A DNA stretch of 33,025 bases from assembly GCA_020633775.1 (NCBI GenBank), contig JACKDA010000016.1, positions 1 to 33,025 of the forward strand. The letters run 5' to 3'. Position 1 is the first letter of the stretch, and each line of letters opens with the position of its first letter. Shown piece by piece: positions 7,758 to 16,129 of this stretch. Origin of the DNA: Gemmatimonadales bacterium (lineage in GTDB: Bacteria > Gemmatimonadota > Gemmatimonadetes > Gemmatimonadales > GWC2-71-9). A model generated the notes under the pieces. That model had not been told where the DNA came from. It did no database searches and worked only from the letters and a program-made list of their open reading frames with translations. The position numbers and the translations under genes are program-made.

Positions 7758-8254
7758 TCCGCCCGGCGCCCTGGCTCCTCGGGGTCGGCCTCGTCCTGGC
7801 CGGCCCGGCCACGGTCGCCGGGCAGGGTCCCGGGACGCCATGGGAGATGCCACTGCGCGCGGGCCCCGCGGCCCCGGCGGCCCGGGGTGAGGCCCGGCTG
7901 CAGTTCGCCCCCTCGCCTTTCGGGGTCGCGGTCACGGCTGACGGGCGCCACCGCTATGACGTCCGGATCACCGCGGAGAATCTCCCGGACCCCGCCACCC
8001 TCGGGCCGTATCGGGTGCTGCTTGCGTGGGAAACCCCGCGCGACCTCTCGACCTGGCACCGGCTCGGCGTGGTCCGCAACGGCACCTCGCTGGTGGGCAC
8101 CGCCGACCACAACAAGTTCCTCCTGGTGATCACGGCGGAGCCCGACTCTCTCGTGACGACGCGGAGCGGCCCCACCGTGTTGCACGGGATGTCGCCCAGT
8201 GGCTGGTTGCAGCAGTTCCTCACGCATCCGCTCTTTCGGGGGATGTCGCAGTGA
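7754..8254 (+). CDS. Small exported protein, unrecognised (RskA C-domain-like pattern)
   Basis: The 166-residue protein starts at a GTG overlapping the previous stop by 4 nt and has a signal peptide (APWLLGVGLVLAGPATVAGQ). After a Pro/Ala-rich linker comes a single beta-rich domain: LPDPATLGPYRVLLAWETP, VVRNGTSLVG, FLLVITAEPDS and GPTVLHGMSP. The order of a YxVLLxW strand, a G-rich turn, VITAEP and GPTVLxG loosely recalls the extracytoplasmic domain of RskA-type anti-sigma factors, but no membrane helix or sigma-binding part is present. I do not recognise a family. It is sandwiched by 4-nt overlaps between the propeller protein and the multicopper oxidase, so it probably works with them in the periplasm. 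Confidence 0.72.
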   Translation: MIRPAPWLLGVGLVLAGPATVAGQGPGTPWEMPLRAGPAAPAARGEARLQFAPSPFGVAVTADGRHRYDVRITAENLPDPATLGPYRVLLAWETPRDLSTWHRLGVVRNGTSLVGTADHNKFLLVITAEPDSLVTTRSGPTVLHGMSPSGWLQQFLTHPLFRGMSQ

Positions 8255-9918
8255 GGCGCATGCTCCTCTTGATTGCCCTCGGGTGCACGGCGCCGCTTGC
8301 CGGGCAGGACCATGCCGCGATGGGACATGACCACGACGGGATGGCGATGGACATGCCGATCCCGATGCCGAAGGGGATGGTCATGCTTCCCGGGCTGGTC
8401 GGGCTGACGCCACCGGTCGCGCCGTTCCTCCCCGGCATGGTCGCGGATCCCGCCGGGCTGCCGTCCGCGCGGCCGAGTCAGGTGGTGGCGCTTGCCGATG
8501 GCGACACCCTCGACCTCACGGCCGGCCTCGTGGCGCGCACCATCCGCGGTCGGACCTACACGATGTACGCCTTCAATGGCCAGGTGCCGGGGCCGATGAT
8601 CCGCGTCGCCCGGGGGGCGACGATCACGGTGCGCTTCCACAACGCCATCGACCTGGAGAGCACCGTGCACTGGCACGGCCTCCGGCTGGACAACGGGTCG
8701 GACGGCGTCCCCGGGCTCACGCAGGCCCCGGTGGAGCCGGGAGGGGACCACACCTACACCGTGCGCTTCCCCGACGCCGGGATCTACTGGTACCACCCGC
8801 ACGTGCGCGAGGATATCCAGCAGGCGCTGGGGCTGTACGGCAACCTCCTCGTGGACAGCGAGGACCCGGACTACTACGCCCCGGCGAACCGCGAACAGGC
8901 GCTGATGCTGAGTGACCTGCTCGTCCATCATGACACCCTCATCGCCTTCGGCCGCGAGGCGCCCGACTTCGCCCTGATGGGCCGGGTGGGGAACGTGCTC
9001 CTCGTGAACGGGGAGCCCGAGTACCGGCTCGACGTCAAGCGGGGCGAGGTGGTCCGGTTCCACCTCACGAACGTCGCCAACTCGCGCACCTGGAACCTCT
9101 CGATCCCCGGCGTCCCGATGAAGGTCGTCGCATCCGATGTCGGGCGATTCGAGCGCGAGGAGTGGGTGGCGAGCGTGGTGCTGGCCCCCGCGGAGCGCTA
9201 CGTGATCGAGGCGCGATTCGCCGAACCGGGGCGCTACCCGCTCCTCAACGCGATCCAGGCCGTGGACCACTACCGCGGCGAGTTCGAGCCGCAGGTCGAC
9301 ACCCTCGGCTGGATCACGGTCGGCTCGCGCCCCGTGCGCCCCGATCACGCGTCGTCGTTCGCCGTGCTGCGCCACAACACGGATGTCACGGCCGAGATCG
9401 ACCGCTATCGCGACCAGTTCGACCGGGCCCCGGACAAGACGCTGCACCTGACGGTGGCGGTCAGCGGGCTCCCGCTCACCACCGTCCAGTTCATGAGCGT
9501 GGACACCGCGTACTATCATCCGGTGGAGTGGGTCGATGGGATGCCGGAGATGAACTGGCTGTCGACGGCGCAGCAGGTGCGCTGGATCCTGCGCGACGAG
9601 GCCACCGGCGCCGAGAACCATGCCATCGACTGGACGGTGCGGCAGGGCGCGGTGGTCAAGCTTCGGCTCGTCAACGAGGCGACGTCCTTCCACCCGATGC
9701 AGCACCCGATCCACCTGCACGGCCAGCGCATGCTGGTCCTGTCACGCGACGGGGTCCCGACGACCAATCTCGTCTGGAAGGACACCGTGCTGATCCCGGT
9801 GGGCTCGACGGTGGACCTGCTCATCGACGCCGCGAACCCCGGCGCCTGGATGCTGCATTGCCACATCGCCGAGCACCTCGGCGCGGGGATGATGGCGACC
9901 ATGCACGTGGTGCCCTGA
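8251..9918 (+). CDS. Multicopper oxidase (laccase-like), exported
   Basis: The 555-residue protein has all four copper motifs in three cupredoxin domains: HWHG at 140-143, WYHPH with His182 and His184, HPMQHPIHLHG with His485, His488 and His490, and HCHIAEHLGAGM at 536-547 with type-1 ligand Cys537 and an axial Met547. It would oxidise metal ions or phenols while reducing O2 to water. The N-terminus is a signal peptide ending LAGQ, followed by a His/Met-rich stretch (HAAMGHDHDGMAMDMPIPMP) that could bind copper, as in CopA/CueO-type enzymes. The start is GTG 8251, overlapping the previous stop by 4 nt; ATG 8260 is an alternative. The 53-residue membrane peptide follows 10 nt later. Confidence 0.93.
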   Translation: MRRMLLLIALGCTAPLAGQDHAAMGHDHDGMAMDMPIPMPKGMVMLPGLVGLTPPVAPFLPGMVADPAGLPSARPSQVVALADGDTLDLTAGLVARTIRGRTYTMYAFNGQVPGPMIRVARGATITVRFHNAIDLESTVHWHGLRLDNGSDGVPGLTQAPVEPGGDHTYTVRFPDAGIYWYHPHVREDIQQALGLYGNLLVDSEDPDYYAPANREQALMLSDLLVHHDTLIAFGREAPDFALMGRVGNVLLVNGEPEYRLDVKRGEVVRFHLTNVANSRTWNLSIPGVPMKVVASDVGRFEREEWVASVVLAPAERYVIEARFAEPGRYPLLNAIQAVDHYRGEFEPQVDTLGWITVGSRPVRPDHASSFAVLRHNTDVTAEIDRYRDQFDRAPDKTLHLTVAVSGLPLTTVQFMSVDTAYYHPVEWVDGMPEMNWLSTAQQVRWILRDEATGAENHAIDWTVRQGAVVKLRLVNEATSFHPMQHPIHLHGQRMLVLSRDGVPTTNLVWKDTVLIPVGSTVDLLIDAANPGAWMLHCHIAEHLGAGMMATMHVVP

Positions 9919-9928
9919 GGAGGAGCTC

Positions 9929-10090
9929 ATGTCCAGCGCGAACGCCAGCAACGCCGCCAAGGCCGGGATCGGCTTCGGCAGCGCCCTCGCGATCACGATC
10001 TCGTGGAGCGTGCACCAATCGATCCTCTGGGCAATCATCCAGGGGTTCTTCGGCTGGTTCTACGTCATCTACTACGCCCTCACCCGGTAG
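9929..10090 (+). CDS. 53-residue membrane peptide
   Basis: A short gene with a very strong ribosome-binding site (TGAGGAGGAGCTC directly before the ATG). The peptide has a short Ser/Asn/Ala-rich start (MSSANASNAAKAGIG), one or two hydrophobic stretches (FGSALAITISW and ILWAIIQGFFGWFYVIYYAL) and ends LTR. The aromatic-rich C-terminal helix with FFGWFYVIYY is distinctive, and I believe similar small orphan proteins occur in other bacteria, but I cannot name a family. It starts 10 nt after the multicopper oxidase stop and ends 9 nt before the next gene, so it is part of the same transcript. It could be a small inner-membrane partner of the exported oxidase; that is inference. Confidence 0.72.
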   Translation: MSSANASNAAKAGIGFGSALAITISWSVHQSILWAIIQGFFGWFYVIYYALTR

Positions 10091-10099
10091 GGGACTCCG

Positions 10100-10582
10100 A
10101 TGCGCCGCTCGCTCGTGCCCGTGCTCTGCCTCGCGCTCGCCTGTTCCGCCGCGCCCTCGCCGGAGGACACCGCCGCCCTGGTGCACTTCGCCAGTCGGTA
10201 CGCCGCCGCGTGGGGCTCCCAGCAGCCCGACAGCGTCGCGGCGTACTTCGCCGAGGACGGCTCGCTGACCATCAACGGTGGCGACGCCGCCGTCGGGCGC
10301 CCGGCGATTGCCGATGCGGCCCGCGCCTTCATGACCGCGTTCCCCGACATGGTCGTGACCATGGACTCCCTCGGGGCCGCCTCCGACGGCCGCTCGGCGA
10401 CCTTCTACTGGACCCTGGTCGGGAGCAACACCGGTCCCGGGGGCAGCGGCCACCCGGTGCGGATCAGTGGGCGTGAGGAATGGACCCTCGGCGAAGGCGG
10501 GCTGATCGCGCGCTCGCGCGGGCACTTCGACGAGGCCGAGTACCAACGCCAACTGCAGGGCCCGACCGCCGCCGCGACGTGA
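10100..10582 (+). CDS. NTF2-like (SnoaL/DUF4440-type) exported protein
   Basis: The 160-residue protein carries a hydrophobic signal sequence (SLVPVLCLALACSAAP) with a Cys that may be lipid-modified, though the LALAC box is imperfect. The rest is a cystatin-like NTF2 fold: ALVHFASRYAAAWGSQQPDSVAAYFAEDGSLTING, then GRPAIADAARAFMTAFPDM and YWTLVGSNTGPGG, and finally SGREEWTLGEGGLIARSRGHFDEAEY. This is the SnoaL/DUF4440 layout used by ester cyclases, dehydratases and non-catalytic ligand binders. Substrate is unknown. AGGGGAC precedes the ATG. It closes the operon that begins with the propeller protein. A GC hairpin (10591-10609) with no T tract follows. Confidence 0.75.
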   Translation: MRRSLVPVLCLALACSAAPSPEDTAALVHFASRYAAAWGSQQPDSVAAYFAEDGSLTINGGDAAVGRPAIADAARAFMTAFPDMVVTMDSLGAASDGRSATFYWTLVGSNTGPGGSGHPVRISGREEWTLGEGGLIARSRGHFDEAEYQRQLQGPTAAAT

Positions 10583-10657
10583 GCGGTCTTCCGGGGCGGC
10601 GGCCCCCGGGGCGCCGTGCCATCACCCCCCTTGGTCCAAGACACTGGAGACGACCCG

Positions 10658-11017
10658 ATGAGCGAACGCGTTTCGTGGATGCTGCACATGCAGGTGCGCG
10701 ATGGCCAGACCGAGGCGCTGCGGGCGTTGATTCCCGAGATGGTGCAGGCAACCGAGGCCGATGAGCCGGGGACCCTCGCCTACGAGTGGTACCTGAGTGC
10801 CGATGGGGCGACTTGCCATCTCTACGAGTGCTATGCCCACTCGGCGGCGGCGATGGTCCACGTCGGGAATTTCGGGGCGAAATTCGCGGAGCGCTTCCTC
10901 GCCGCACTCGCCCCCACGGAGCTGACCCTCTACGGACCGGCCAGCCCGGCGTTGCGCGAGGCACTGGCAGGGTTCGGTGCGGTCCCCCTCGCCGAAGCCG
11001 GCGGGTTCCGTCGCTGA
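10658..11017 (+). CDS. Antibiotic biosynthesis monooxygenase (ABM)-like protein
   Basis: The 119-residue protein shows the dimeric alpha-beta barrel pattern of ABM/YgiN proteins: WMLHMQVRDGQTEALRALIPEMVQATEADEPGTLAYEWYLS, then CHLYECYAHSAAAMVHVGNFG and a final strand LTLYGPASP. The E-x-x-T-L-A-Y and L-Y-E-x-Y-x-x-S-A-A elements are typical. Members oxidise quinone-like small molecules without cofactor, or degrade haem, and many are uncharacterised. GGAGA precedes the ATG at 10658; an upstream extension to 10616 lies in non-coding GC-rich sequence. It is separated by 75 nt from the operon before and by 124 nt from cysK, so it may be transcribed singly. Confidence 0.8.
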   Translation: MSERVSWMLHMQVRDGQTEALRALIPEMVQATEADEPGTLAYEWYLSADGATCHLYECYAHSAAAMVHVGNFGAKFAERFLAALAPTELTLYGPASPALREALAGFGAVPLAEAGGFRR

Positions 11018-11141
11018 CGGCGCCCCGGCCGATGTCGGGTGGGGCGGCCTGGGCACGCATCGGGGAGCATGGACTGCCACGGCCGTCCACAATCACCCAC
11101 AGGACACACCGGGGGCATGCCCCCCAGCCCGGGAGCCACCC

Positions 11142-12083
11142 ATGATCCACGACAGCATCCTCGGCACGATCGGCAACACTCCGGTCGTCCGCATCAACCG
11201 GCTCGCGCCGTCGCACGTCGAGATGTACGTGAAGCTCGAGGCGTTCAACCCGCTCTCCTCGGTCAAGGACCGGCTGGCGTTCGCCCTCATCGCCGATGCG
11301 GAGCGCCGGGGGGTGCTCCGGCCGGGCCAGACCGTCGTCGAGCCGACGTCGGGCAACACGGGGATCGCGCTCGCGATGGTCTGCGCGGTGAAGGGCTACC
11401 CGTTCGTCGCGGTGATGGCCGAGAGCTTCTCGGTGGAGCGCCGCAAGTTGATGCGGATGCTCGGGGCGCGGGTGGTCCTCACCCCGGCCGCCGAGCGGGG
11501 GACCGGGATGGTGCGCAAGGCGCGCGAGCTCGCCGCGGCGCACGGATGGTACCTCCCCGATCAGTTCGAGAACCCGGCCAACCCGGCCTTCCACCGCAGC
11601 ACGACCGGTCCCGAGATCCTGCGGGACTTCGCGGGGCGCCGCCTGGACGTCTGGGTCACGGGGTGGGGCACCGGCGGCACGCTCACCGGGGCGGGGGAGA
11701 TGCTGAAGCTCGCCCGTCCCGACCTTCGCATCGTCGCGGCCGAGCCCGAGGGCGCGGCGCTGCTGCAGGGTCACGAGTGGACCCCGCACAAGATCCAGGG
11801 CTGGACACCGGACTTCGTCCCGGGCGTGCTCGCGCGAGACGTCTTCGACGAGATCGTCACGGTGACCGACGCCGAGGCGATCGACACCGCACGCGCCCTC
11901 GCCGCACGCGAGGGCATCCTCTGCGGCATCTCGGCCGGTGGGACCTTCGCGGCGGCGCGCCGGGTGGCGGAGTCGGCGCCTGAGGGGACCGTGCTGCTCG
12001 CCATGCTTCCCGACACCGGCGAGCGCTACCTCTCGACGCCGCTGTTCGAGGGGATCGCGGAGGGCAGCGACGCGGTGGAGTAG
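11142..12083 (+). CDS. cysK: Cysteine synthase A (O-acetylserine sulfhydrylase)
   Basis: The 313-residue PLP enzyme makes L-cysteine from O-acetylserine and sulfide in the cytoplasm. It has IGNTPVVRINRL at the N-terminus, SSVKDRLA with Schiff-base Lys42, the substrate loop TSGNTGIALA, GTGGTLTGAGEML for the cofactor phosphate, and a C-terminal GISAGG and LPDTGERYLST. Length and every motif match CysK rather than cystathionine beta-synthase. GGGAG lies before the ATG at 11142; the longer frame to 10977 overlaps the ABM gene. No cysE or sulfate-reduction gene is close, so it appears as an isolated biosynthetic gene. A GC-rich palindrome at 12089-12100 follows the stop. Confidence 0.95.
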   Translation: MIHDSILGTIGNTPVVRINRLAPSHVEMYVKLEAFNPLSSVKDRLAFALIADAERRGVLRPGQTVVEPTSGNTGIALAMVCAVKGYPFVAVMAESFSVERRKLMRMLGARVVLTPAAERGTGMVRKARELAAAHGWYLPDQFENPANPAFHRSTTGPEILRDFAGRRLDVWVTGWGTGGTLTGAGEMLKLARPDLRIVAAEPEGAALLQGHEWTPHKIQGWTPDFVPGVLARDVFDEIVTVTDAEAIDTARALAAREGILCGISAGGTFAAARRVAESAPEGTVLLAMLPDTGERYLSTPLFEGIAEGSDAVE

Positions 12084-12188
12084 GGCGGCGCGGCGCCGCG
12101 GCGCATTGTTGTGGCCGCCGAGGGTAGGTTTGACGATTCCACGTATCGAGGTCCCGGCCCCGAACCCGATGGGCCCTCACCGATCACC

Positions 12189-13694
12189 ATGCGGCGACCG
12201 ATGACCGAGAGTTCCGCTCGTCCCGCGCCCCGACGCGCCGCAGGCGCCCTGCTGGGCGTGGTGCTCCTCGGTGCGCTACTCGCCGTGCCATCGGGAGCCC
12301 CCTCGGGGGACGTCACCCCCTCGTCCGGACGACCGTTCGTCTGGGATCGCGACACGACCTGGGAGGCGTTGCAGTACCGGTTCGAGGCGGCACGCACCGC
12401 GGGCTGCTCGGGCGTCGCCGCCACCGACTCCGCGTTCGTCGGCCTGACGAGCGCGGTCGATGCCGTGTCCTCCGCCGCCGCGCTATCGGTCGGCGCGCCG
12501 AGCCTCGATTCCCTCGAGCACCGGCTCTTCACCGTGGGGGCGATCGTTGCCGCCTGTCCCGCACGGCAGGCCGAGTACCTCGCGCTCGCCGCGCAGGCGC
12601 GCGAGGCGGTCAAGCGGCACTCGCGCGCGTGGGACATGACCCGCACGGAGACTCGTGATCGTCTCTATCGTGCCCTCTACGGGACCCGCGCCGCGATCGA
12701 GGAGGTGCTCCTCCAGCAGCCCGCCGCTTCGTTCGCCCTCTCCGAGGGACCGACGGCGCCGTCCGCGGCCCCGTCCGCGGTCGTGCACGGGGTCACGTTG
12801 CACTCCGGCGACCTGCTGGTCTCGCGGGGCGGGTACCCGACCTCCGCCCTGATCGCCCGCGGGAGCGACTACCCCGGCAACTTCTCGCACGTGGCGCTCG
12901 TGCACGTGGACCAGGACAGTCACGAGGTCCTGGTCATCGAGGCCCACATCGAACGCGGGGTCGCCGTGGCGACGGCGGAGGTGTACCTCGCCGACAAGAA
13001 GCTGCGCGTGCTCGTGCTGCGCCCGCGGGCCGACCTCCCGGCTCTGCGGCGCGATCCCCTGCTGCCGCACCGCGCGGCGAGCGCGATGCTCGACCGCGCG
13101 CGCGCCGAGCACATCCCGTACGATTTCGCGATGGACTACTCGGACCCCTCGCGACTCTTCTGTTCGGAGGTCGCGTCCGCGGCGTACGCGACCCAGGGCG
13201 TCACCCTCTGGACCGGCATCTCCACGATCACGGCTCCCGGCCTGCGGCGGTGGCTGGGCGGCTTCGGGGTCACCCACTTCGAGACCCAGGAACCGTCCGA
13301 CCTGGAATACGACCCCCAGCTCGTGACGGTGGCCGAATGGCGCGATCCCGCTGCGCTCCGGGGTGACCACATCGACAACGCGGTGACGGACGCGATGCTG
13401 GAGGGGGCCGAGCGGGGGGATGTGATCAGTTTCCAGTGGTGGCAATTGCCGGCGGCACGCCTGCTGAAGGGCTACAGCGTCGTGCGCGAGGCACTGGGTG
13501 GTGTCGGCCCGATCCCCGAGGGGATGTCGGCGGCGGCCGCGCTTCGGAACAAGGCCTACACGACGCGCCACCGGGAGCTCGCCGTCGCGGTCGACGCGGC
13601 GGCGACGGCGTGGGAGGCCGAGCGCGGCTATCCGCCGCCGTACTGGGTGCTGGTCCAGCTGGCACGCGATGCCGTGGCCGGGGAGGGACGATGA
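12189..13694 (+). CDS. YiiX/NlpC-P60-like permuted papain-fold cysteine hydrolase, exported
   Basis: The 501-residue protein starts with basic residues and a hydrophobic segment (AAGALLGVVLLGALLAVPSG). The YiiX-like domain begins at about residue 205 with HSGDLLVSRGG, followed by NFSHVALV with catalytic His234, VLVIEAH with Glu251, and LFCSEV with Cys325. In the permuted NlpC/P60 group the His precedes the Cys, as seen here. Known relatives cleave amide or ester bonds in lipids or peptides, but physiological substrates are poorly known. About 200 residues before the domain are helical and unrecognised, and there is a long C-terminal extension. I start at ATG 12189; an upstream frame to 12111 is also open. 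The VOC gene overlaps its stop by 4 nt. Confidence 0.75.
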   Translation: MRRPMTESSARPAPRRAAGALLGVVLLGALLAVPSGAPSGDVTPSSGRPFVWDRDTTWEALQYRFEAARTAGCSGVAATDSAFVGLTSAVDAVSSAAALSVGAPSLDSLEHRLFTVGAIVAACPARQAEYLALAAQAREAVKRHSRAWDMTRTETRDRLYRALYGTRAAIEEVLLQQPAASFALSEGPTAPSAAPSAVVHGVTLHSGDLLVSRGGYPTSALIARGSDYPGNFSHVALVHVDQDSHEVLVIEAHIERGVAVATAEVYLADKKLRVLVLRPRADLPALRRDPLLPHRAASAMLDRARAEHIPYDFAMDYSDPSRLFCSEVASAAYATQGVTLWTGISTITAPGLRRWLGGFGVTHFETQEPSDLEYDPQLVTVAEWRDPAALRGDHIDNAVTDAMLEGAERGDVISFQWWQLPAARLLKGYSVVREALGGVGPIPEGMSAAAALRNKAYTTRHRELAVAVDAAATAWEAERGYPPPYWVLVQLARDAVAGEGR

Positions 13695-14062
13695 GCGAGA
13701 CGATGCAGGTCCTGGTGCCATTCGTCCATGTCGCCGATGTGGAGCGCTCGGTCGCGTTCTACGAGCAGCTCGGATTCACGGTCGGCAACACCTTCCGGGT
13801 CGAGGCGACCGGCGTGCTGAACTGGGCCTGGCTCCAGAGTGCGGCCGCGAAGCTCATGCTCACGCGGGCGAGCGGGCCGATCGATCCCGCCGCCCAGGCG
13901 GTCCTCTTCTACCTCTACTGTCCCGACGTCGCGGCAATGCGCACCCAGCTGCTCGGGCGGGGGGTCGAGGTCGGCGAGATCACCACGCCGTTCTGGGCGC
14001 CGAGAGGGGAGTTCCGGCTCCACGATCCGGACGGGTACGTCCTGATGGTCACCCACACCTAG
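13691..14062 (+). CDS. VOC family protein (glyoxalase-like)
   Basis: The 123-residue protein has FVHVADVERSVAFYEQLGFTVGN at the N-terminus, NWAWLQSAAAKLMLTRA in the middle and ends GEFRLHDPDGYVLMVTH, a standard single VOC domain. The C-terminal DPDGYVLM with following His is a frequent metal-site region. It lacks the LDS or fosfomycin-specific motifs that would name a substrate. The ATG overlaps the stop of the YiiX-like gene by 4 nt (ATGA) with GGAGGG just upstream, so translation is coupled. It is unlike the VOC protein at 4441 beyond the shared fold. Confidence 0.85.
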   Translation: MSETMQVLVPFVHVADVERSVAFYEQLGFTVGNTFRVEATGVLNWAWLQSAAAKLMLTRASGPIDPAAQAVLFYLYCPDVAAMRTQLLGRGVEVGEITTPFWAPRGEFRLHDPDGYVLMVTHT

Positions 14063-14140
14063 CCGCTGGGGCGAGGGCCAATCCGTCGGGTTCCGGCCGG
14101 CGTACAGCTGCTATTCCGACTTCCCTGACCCGGAGCAGCC

Positions 14141-15664
14141 ATGCCCCGTGCCGTGTCGCCGTCCGTGTGCCTCCCGGCGGGCCTTCTCGTGGCCGGTTTC
14201 CTCGCGATCAGCCCGGCCCGCGCCGTGGGGCAGGCGCTCACCCGCGACACCCCCCTCCCGGCGGCAGACCTCCGCGCCGACCTCGCGGTCCTGCGCCGGG
14301 CCTACACCGAGTTGCACCCCGGCCTGCTCCGGTACAACAGCGCCGCCGAGATCGCGGCGCGGTTCGACGAGGTCGATCGCTACTTCACGCAGGATCGCAC
14401 GCTTGGCGACGCGTTCCTCGCCCTCACGCGGCTCACTGCCGCCGTGCGCTGTGGCCACAGCTACCCGAATTTCTACAACCAGCCCGCCGCCATCCAGGCG
14501 GCGCTCTTCGAGGCCGATGATCGCTTGCCGTTCGAGTTCCGATGGCTCGACCGGCGGATGGTGGTGACCACCGATCGGACGCCGGACCACCTGCTGCCCC
14601 GTGGCACCGTGATCGAGCGCGTCGATGGCGTGCCGACCCCGACGATTCTCGATTCGCTGCTGCCGCTCGCCCGGGCCGATGGCGGGAACGACGCCAAGCG
14701 GATCGCCTATCTCGGCGTGCAGGGCGAGGAACGGTGGCATCCATTCGACATCCTCTACCCGCTGGTCTTTCCTCGGGCGACCGACTCGTACGAGCTGCAG
14801 GTGCGCCGACCGGGCGAGGCCCGCACGGCGACACTGCGCGTGGCACCGCGCTCCGCCGCGGCGCGGCGTGACGACGGGGCGCCGGCTTCCACGTCGGCTC
14901 CGGATGCGCCGCTCTGGCGCTTCACGGTGGAGGGTGGCGTGGGCATCCTCGGCATGCCGACCTGGGTCCTCTACAACTCGACGTGGGACGCCCGGGCATG
15001 GCTCGACGGGGTTCTCGTCCGGGTGCGGCAGGAGGCAATCACCGACCTCGTGATCGACCTGCGTGGCAACGAGGGTGGCAGCGACCTTGGCAACGAACTG
15101 CTCGCGCACTTCCTCCGCGAGCCGGTCACCCGACCGCCGGTGGAGCGTCGGGTGCGCTATCGTGCGGTCCCCGCCGAACTGGACCCGGTCCTGGACACCT
15201 GGGACGATGCGTTCCGTGATTGGGGCGAGGCGGCGCGAGGGCCCGGGGAGGACGGCTTCTACCGGCTCGTCGACGATGGCGGGGGGAGCGGGGAGCGGAC
15301 GATTCGCCCGCTCGACCCCGCGTTCGGCGGTCGGCTCTGGGTCCTCGTGGATGGCGCGAACAGCTCCGCGACCTTCAGCTTCGCGCTCGCCGTGCAGGAG
15401 ACCGGGGTCGGCACGCTGGTCGGCGAGCCGACCGGCGGCAATCGCCGCGGGATCAACGGCGGGGCGTTCTTCTTCGTCCGGCTGCCGCGCACCGGGCTCG
15501 AGGTCGACCTACCCTTGGTCGGGGGCTTCCCGGCCGAGGAGCAGCCCGATGCCGGGGTGGTACCGGATCTGGTGGTGGTCCCGACGGCGAACCAGGTGGC
15601 GGCCGGGGTGGACCCCGCGATGGACTTGGTCCGGGAACGGATCGCGCGGCTCCGGGGCGGCTGA
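14141..15664 (+). CDS. Secreted S41 family peptidase
   Basis: The 507-residue protein has a signal peptide (LPAGLLVAGFLAISPARAVGQ) and an N-terminal helical cap with YTELHPGLLRYNS and CGHSYPNF, usual in secreted S41 peptidases without a PDZ tandem. The catalytic core shows VIDLRGNEGGSDLGNELLAHF, then VLVDGANSSATFSFALAV with candidate nucleophile Ser408 or Ser409, and TLVGEPTGGNRRG. It would cut extracellular or periplasmic polypeptides. GGAG stands 8 nt before the ATG at 14141, and TATTCC at 14112-14117 could be a -10. It is not closely similar to the partial S41 protease at the left edge, which is of the CtpA type. Substrate is unknown. Confidence 0.88.
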   Translation: MPRAVSPSVCLPAGLLVAGFLAISPARAVGQALTRDTPLPAADLRADLAVLRRAYTELHPGLLRYNSAAEIAARFDEVDRYFTQDRTLGDAFLALTRLTAAVRCGHSYPNFYNQPAAIQAALFEADDRLPFEFRWLDRRMVVTTDRTPDHLLPRGTVIERVDGVPTPTILDSLLPLARADGGNDAKRIAYLGVQGEERWHPFDILYPLVFPRATDSYELQVRRPGEARTATLRVAPRSAAARRDDGAPASTSAPDAPLWRFTVEGGVGILGMPTWVLYNSTWDARAWLDGVLVRVRQEAITDLVIDLRGNEGGSDLGNELLAHFLREPVTRPPVERRVRYRAVPAELDPVLDTWDDAFRDWGEAARGPGEDGFYRLVDDGGGSGERTIRPLDPAFGGRLWVLVDGANSSATFSFALAVQETGVGTLVGEPTGGNRRGINGGAFFFVRLPRTGLEVDLPLVGGFPAEEQPDAGVVPDLVVVPTANQVAAGVDPAMDLVRERIARLRGG

Positions 15665-15691
15665 GCCACCAGCGGGTAGGCCGGGGCCCCG

Positions 15692-15720
15692 TTGCCGGTT
15701 CCCGATTTCGGCCGTATCCT
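15692..15720 (+). promoter_or_regulatory. Promoter TTGCCG-17-TATCCT
   Basis: TTGCCG (15692-15697) and TATCCT (15715-15720) are exactly 17 nt apart, 40 nt upstream of the ATG at 15761 and just past the S41 peptidase stop. A sigma70-like promoter for the STAS-like gene is likely. Confidence 0.42.
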
Positions 15721-15760
15721 CGCCCATCCCGTTCCCGCTCCCCCGACCGGTCACCGCGCC

Positions 15761-16129
15761 ATGTCCTTTGTCCACCGTATCGACGAGCGGACTGGCATCC
15801 TGCACTGCACCATGCAGGGCCGCATGACGCTGTCCGACTTCCTCGCGGCCCTCGATGAGATGACTCCCGGTGGGACCTTCCCGACCTCGCACCGACTCTA
15901 CGACATGCGCGAGTGCATCCCCGACGTCTCGACGGCGGAGGTGCACCTCGTCGCGACCGAGACGGAGCGGCGGGATCGTCCGGGGAGTCGGATCGCCATG
16001 GTCTCGGGGATCGACCTGACCTACGGCCTCTTGCGGCAGTACGAAGGGTTCCGGCAGGGCACCCAGAGCGAGATCCGCGTGTTCCGCACCCTCGAGCCCG
16101 CGCTCGCCTGGTTGGAGGAGGAGCGCTAG
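15761..16129 (+). CDS. STAS/SpoIIAA-like small protein
   Basis: The 122-residue soluble protein starts MSFVHRIDERTGILHCTMQGRMTLSDFLAALDEM and continues with TSHRLYDMRECIPDVSTAEVHLVA, GSRIAMVSGIDLTYGLLRQYEGF and SEIRVFRTLEPALAWLEEE. The alternating strands and helices, with a final R-V-F-R-T-x-x-x-A-x-x-W-L helix, match the SpoIIAA-like/STAS group of uncharacterised proteins. It has no signal peptide or membrane segment and no obvious phosphorylatable Ser in the anti-anti-sigma position, so a direct sigma-switch role is doubtful. It ends tail-to-tail with the AmiE-like gene, the two stop codons sharing the palindrome CTAG. Function is unknown. Confidence 0.7.
   Translation: MSFVHRIDERTGILHCTMQGRMTLSDFLAALDEMTPGGTFPTSHRLYDMRECIPDVSTAEVHLVATETERRDRPGSRIAMVSGIDLTYGLLRQYEGFRQGTQSEIRVFRTLEPALAWLEEER

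Noticed and set aside
10591..10609. CCGGGG-N7-CCCCGG hairpin after the NTF2-like gene as a terminator
   Set aside because: The stem is only 6 bp with no T tract, in a region where GC hairpins arise by chance.
12089..12100. CGCGGCGCCGCG palindrome after cysK as a terminator
   Set aside because: It has no loop and no T tract; a hairpin would need to be strained, so it is more likely chance.
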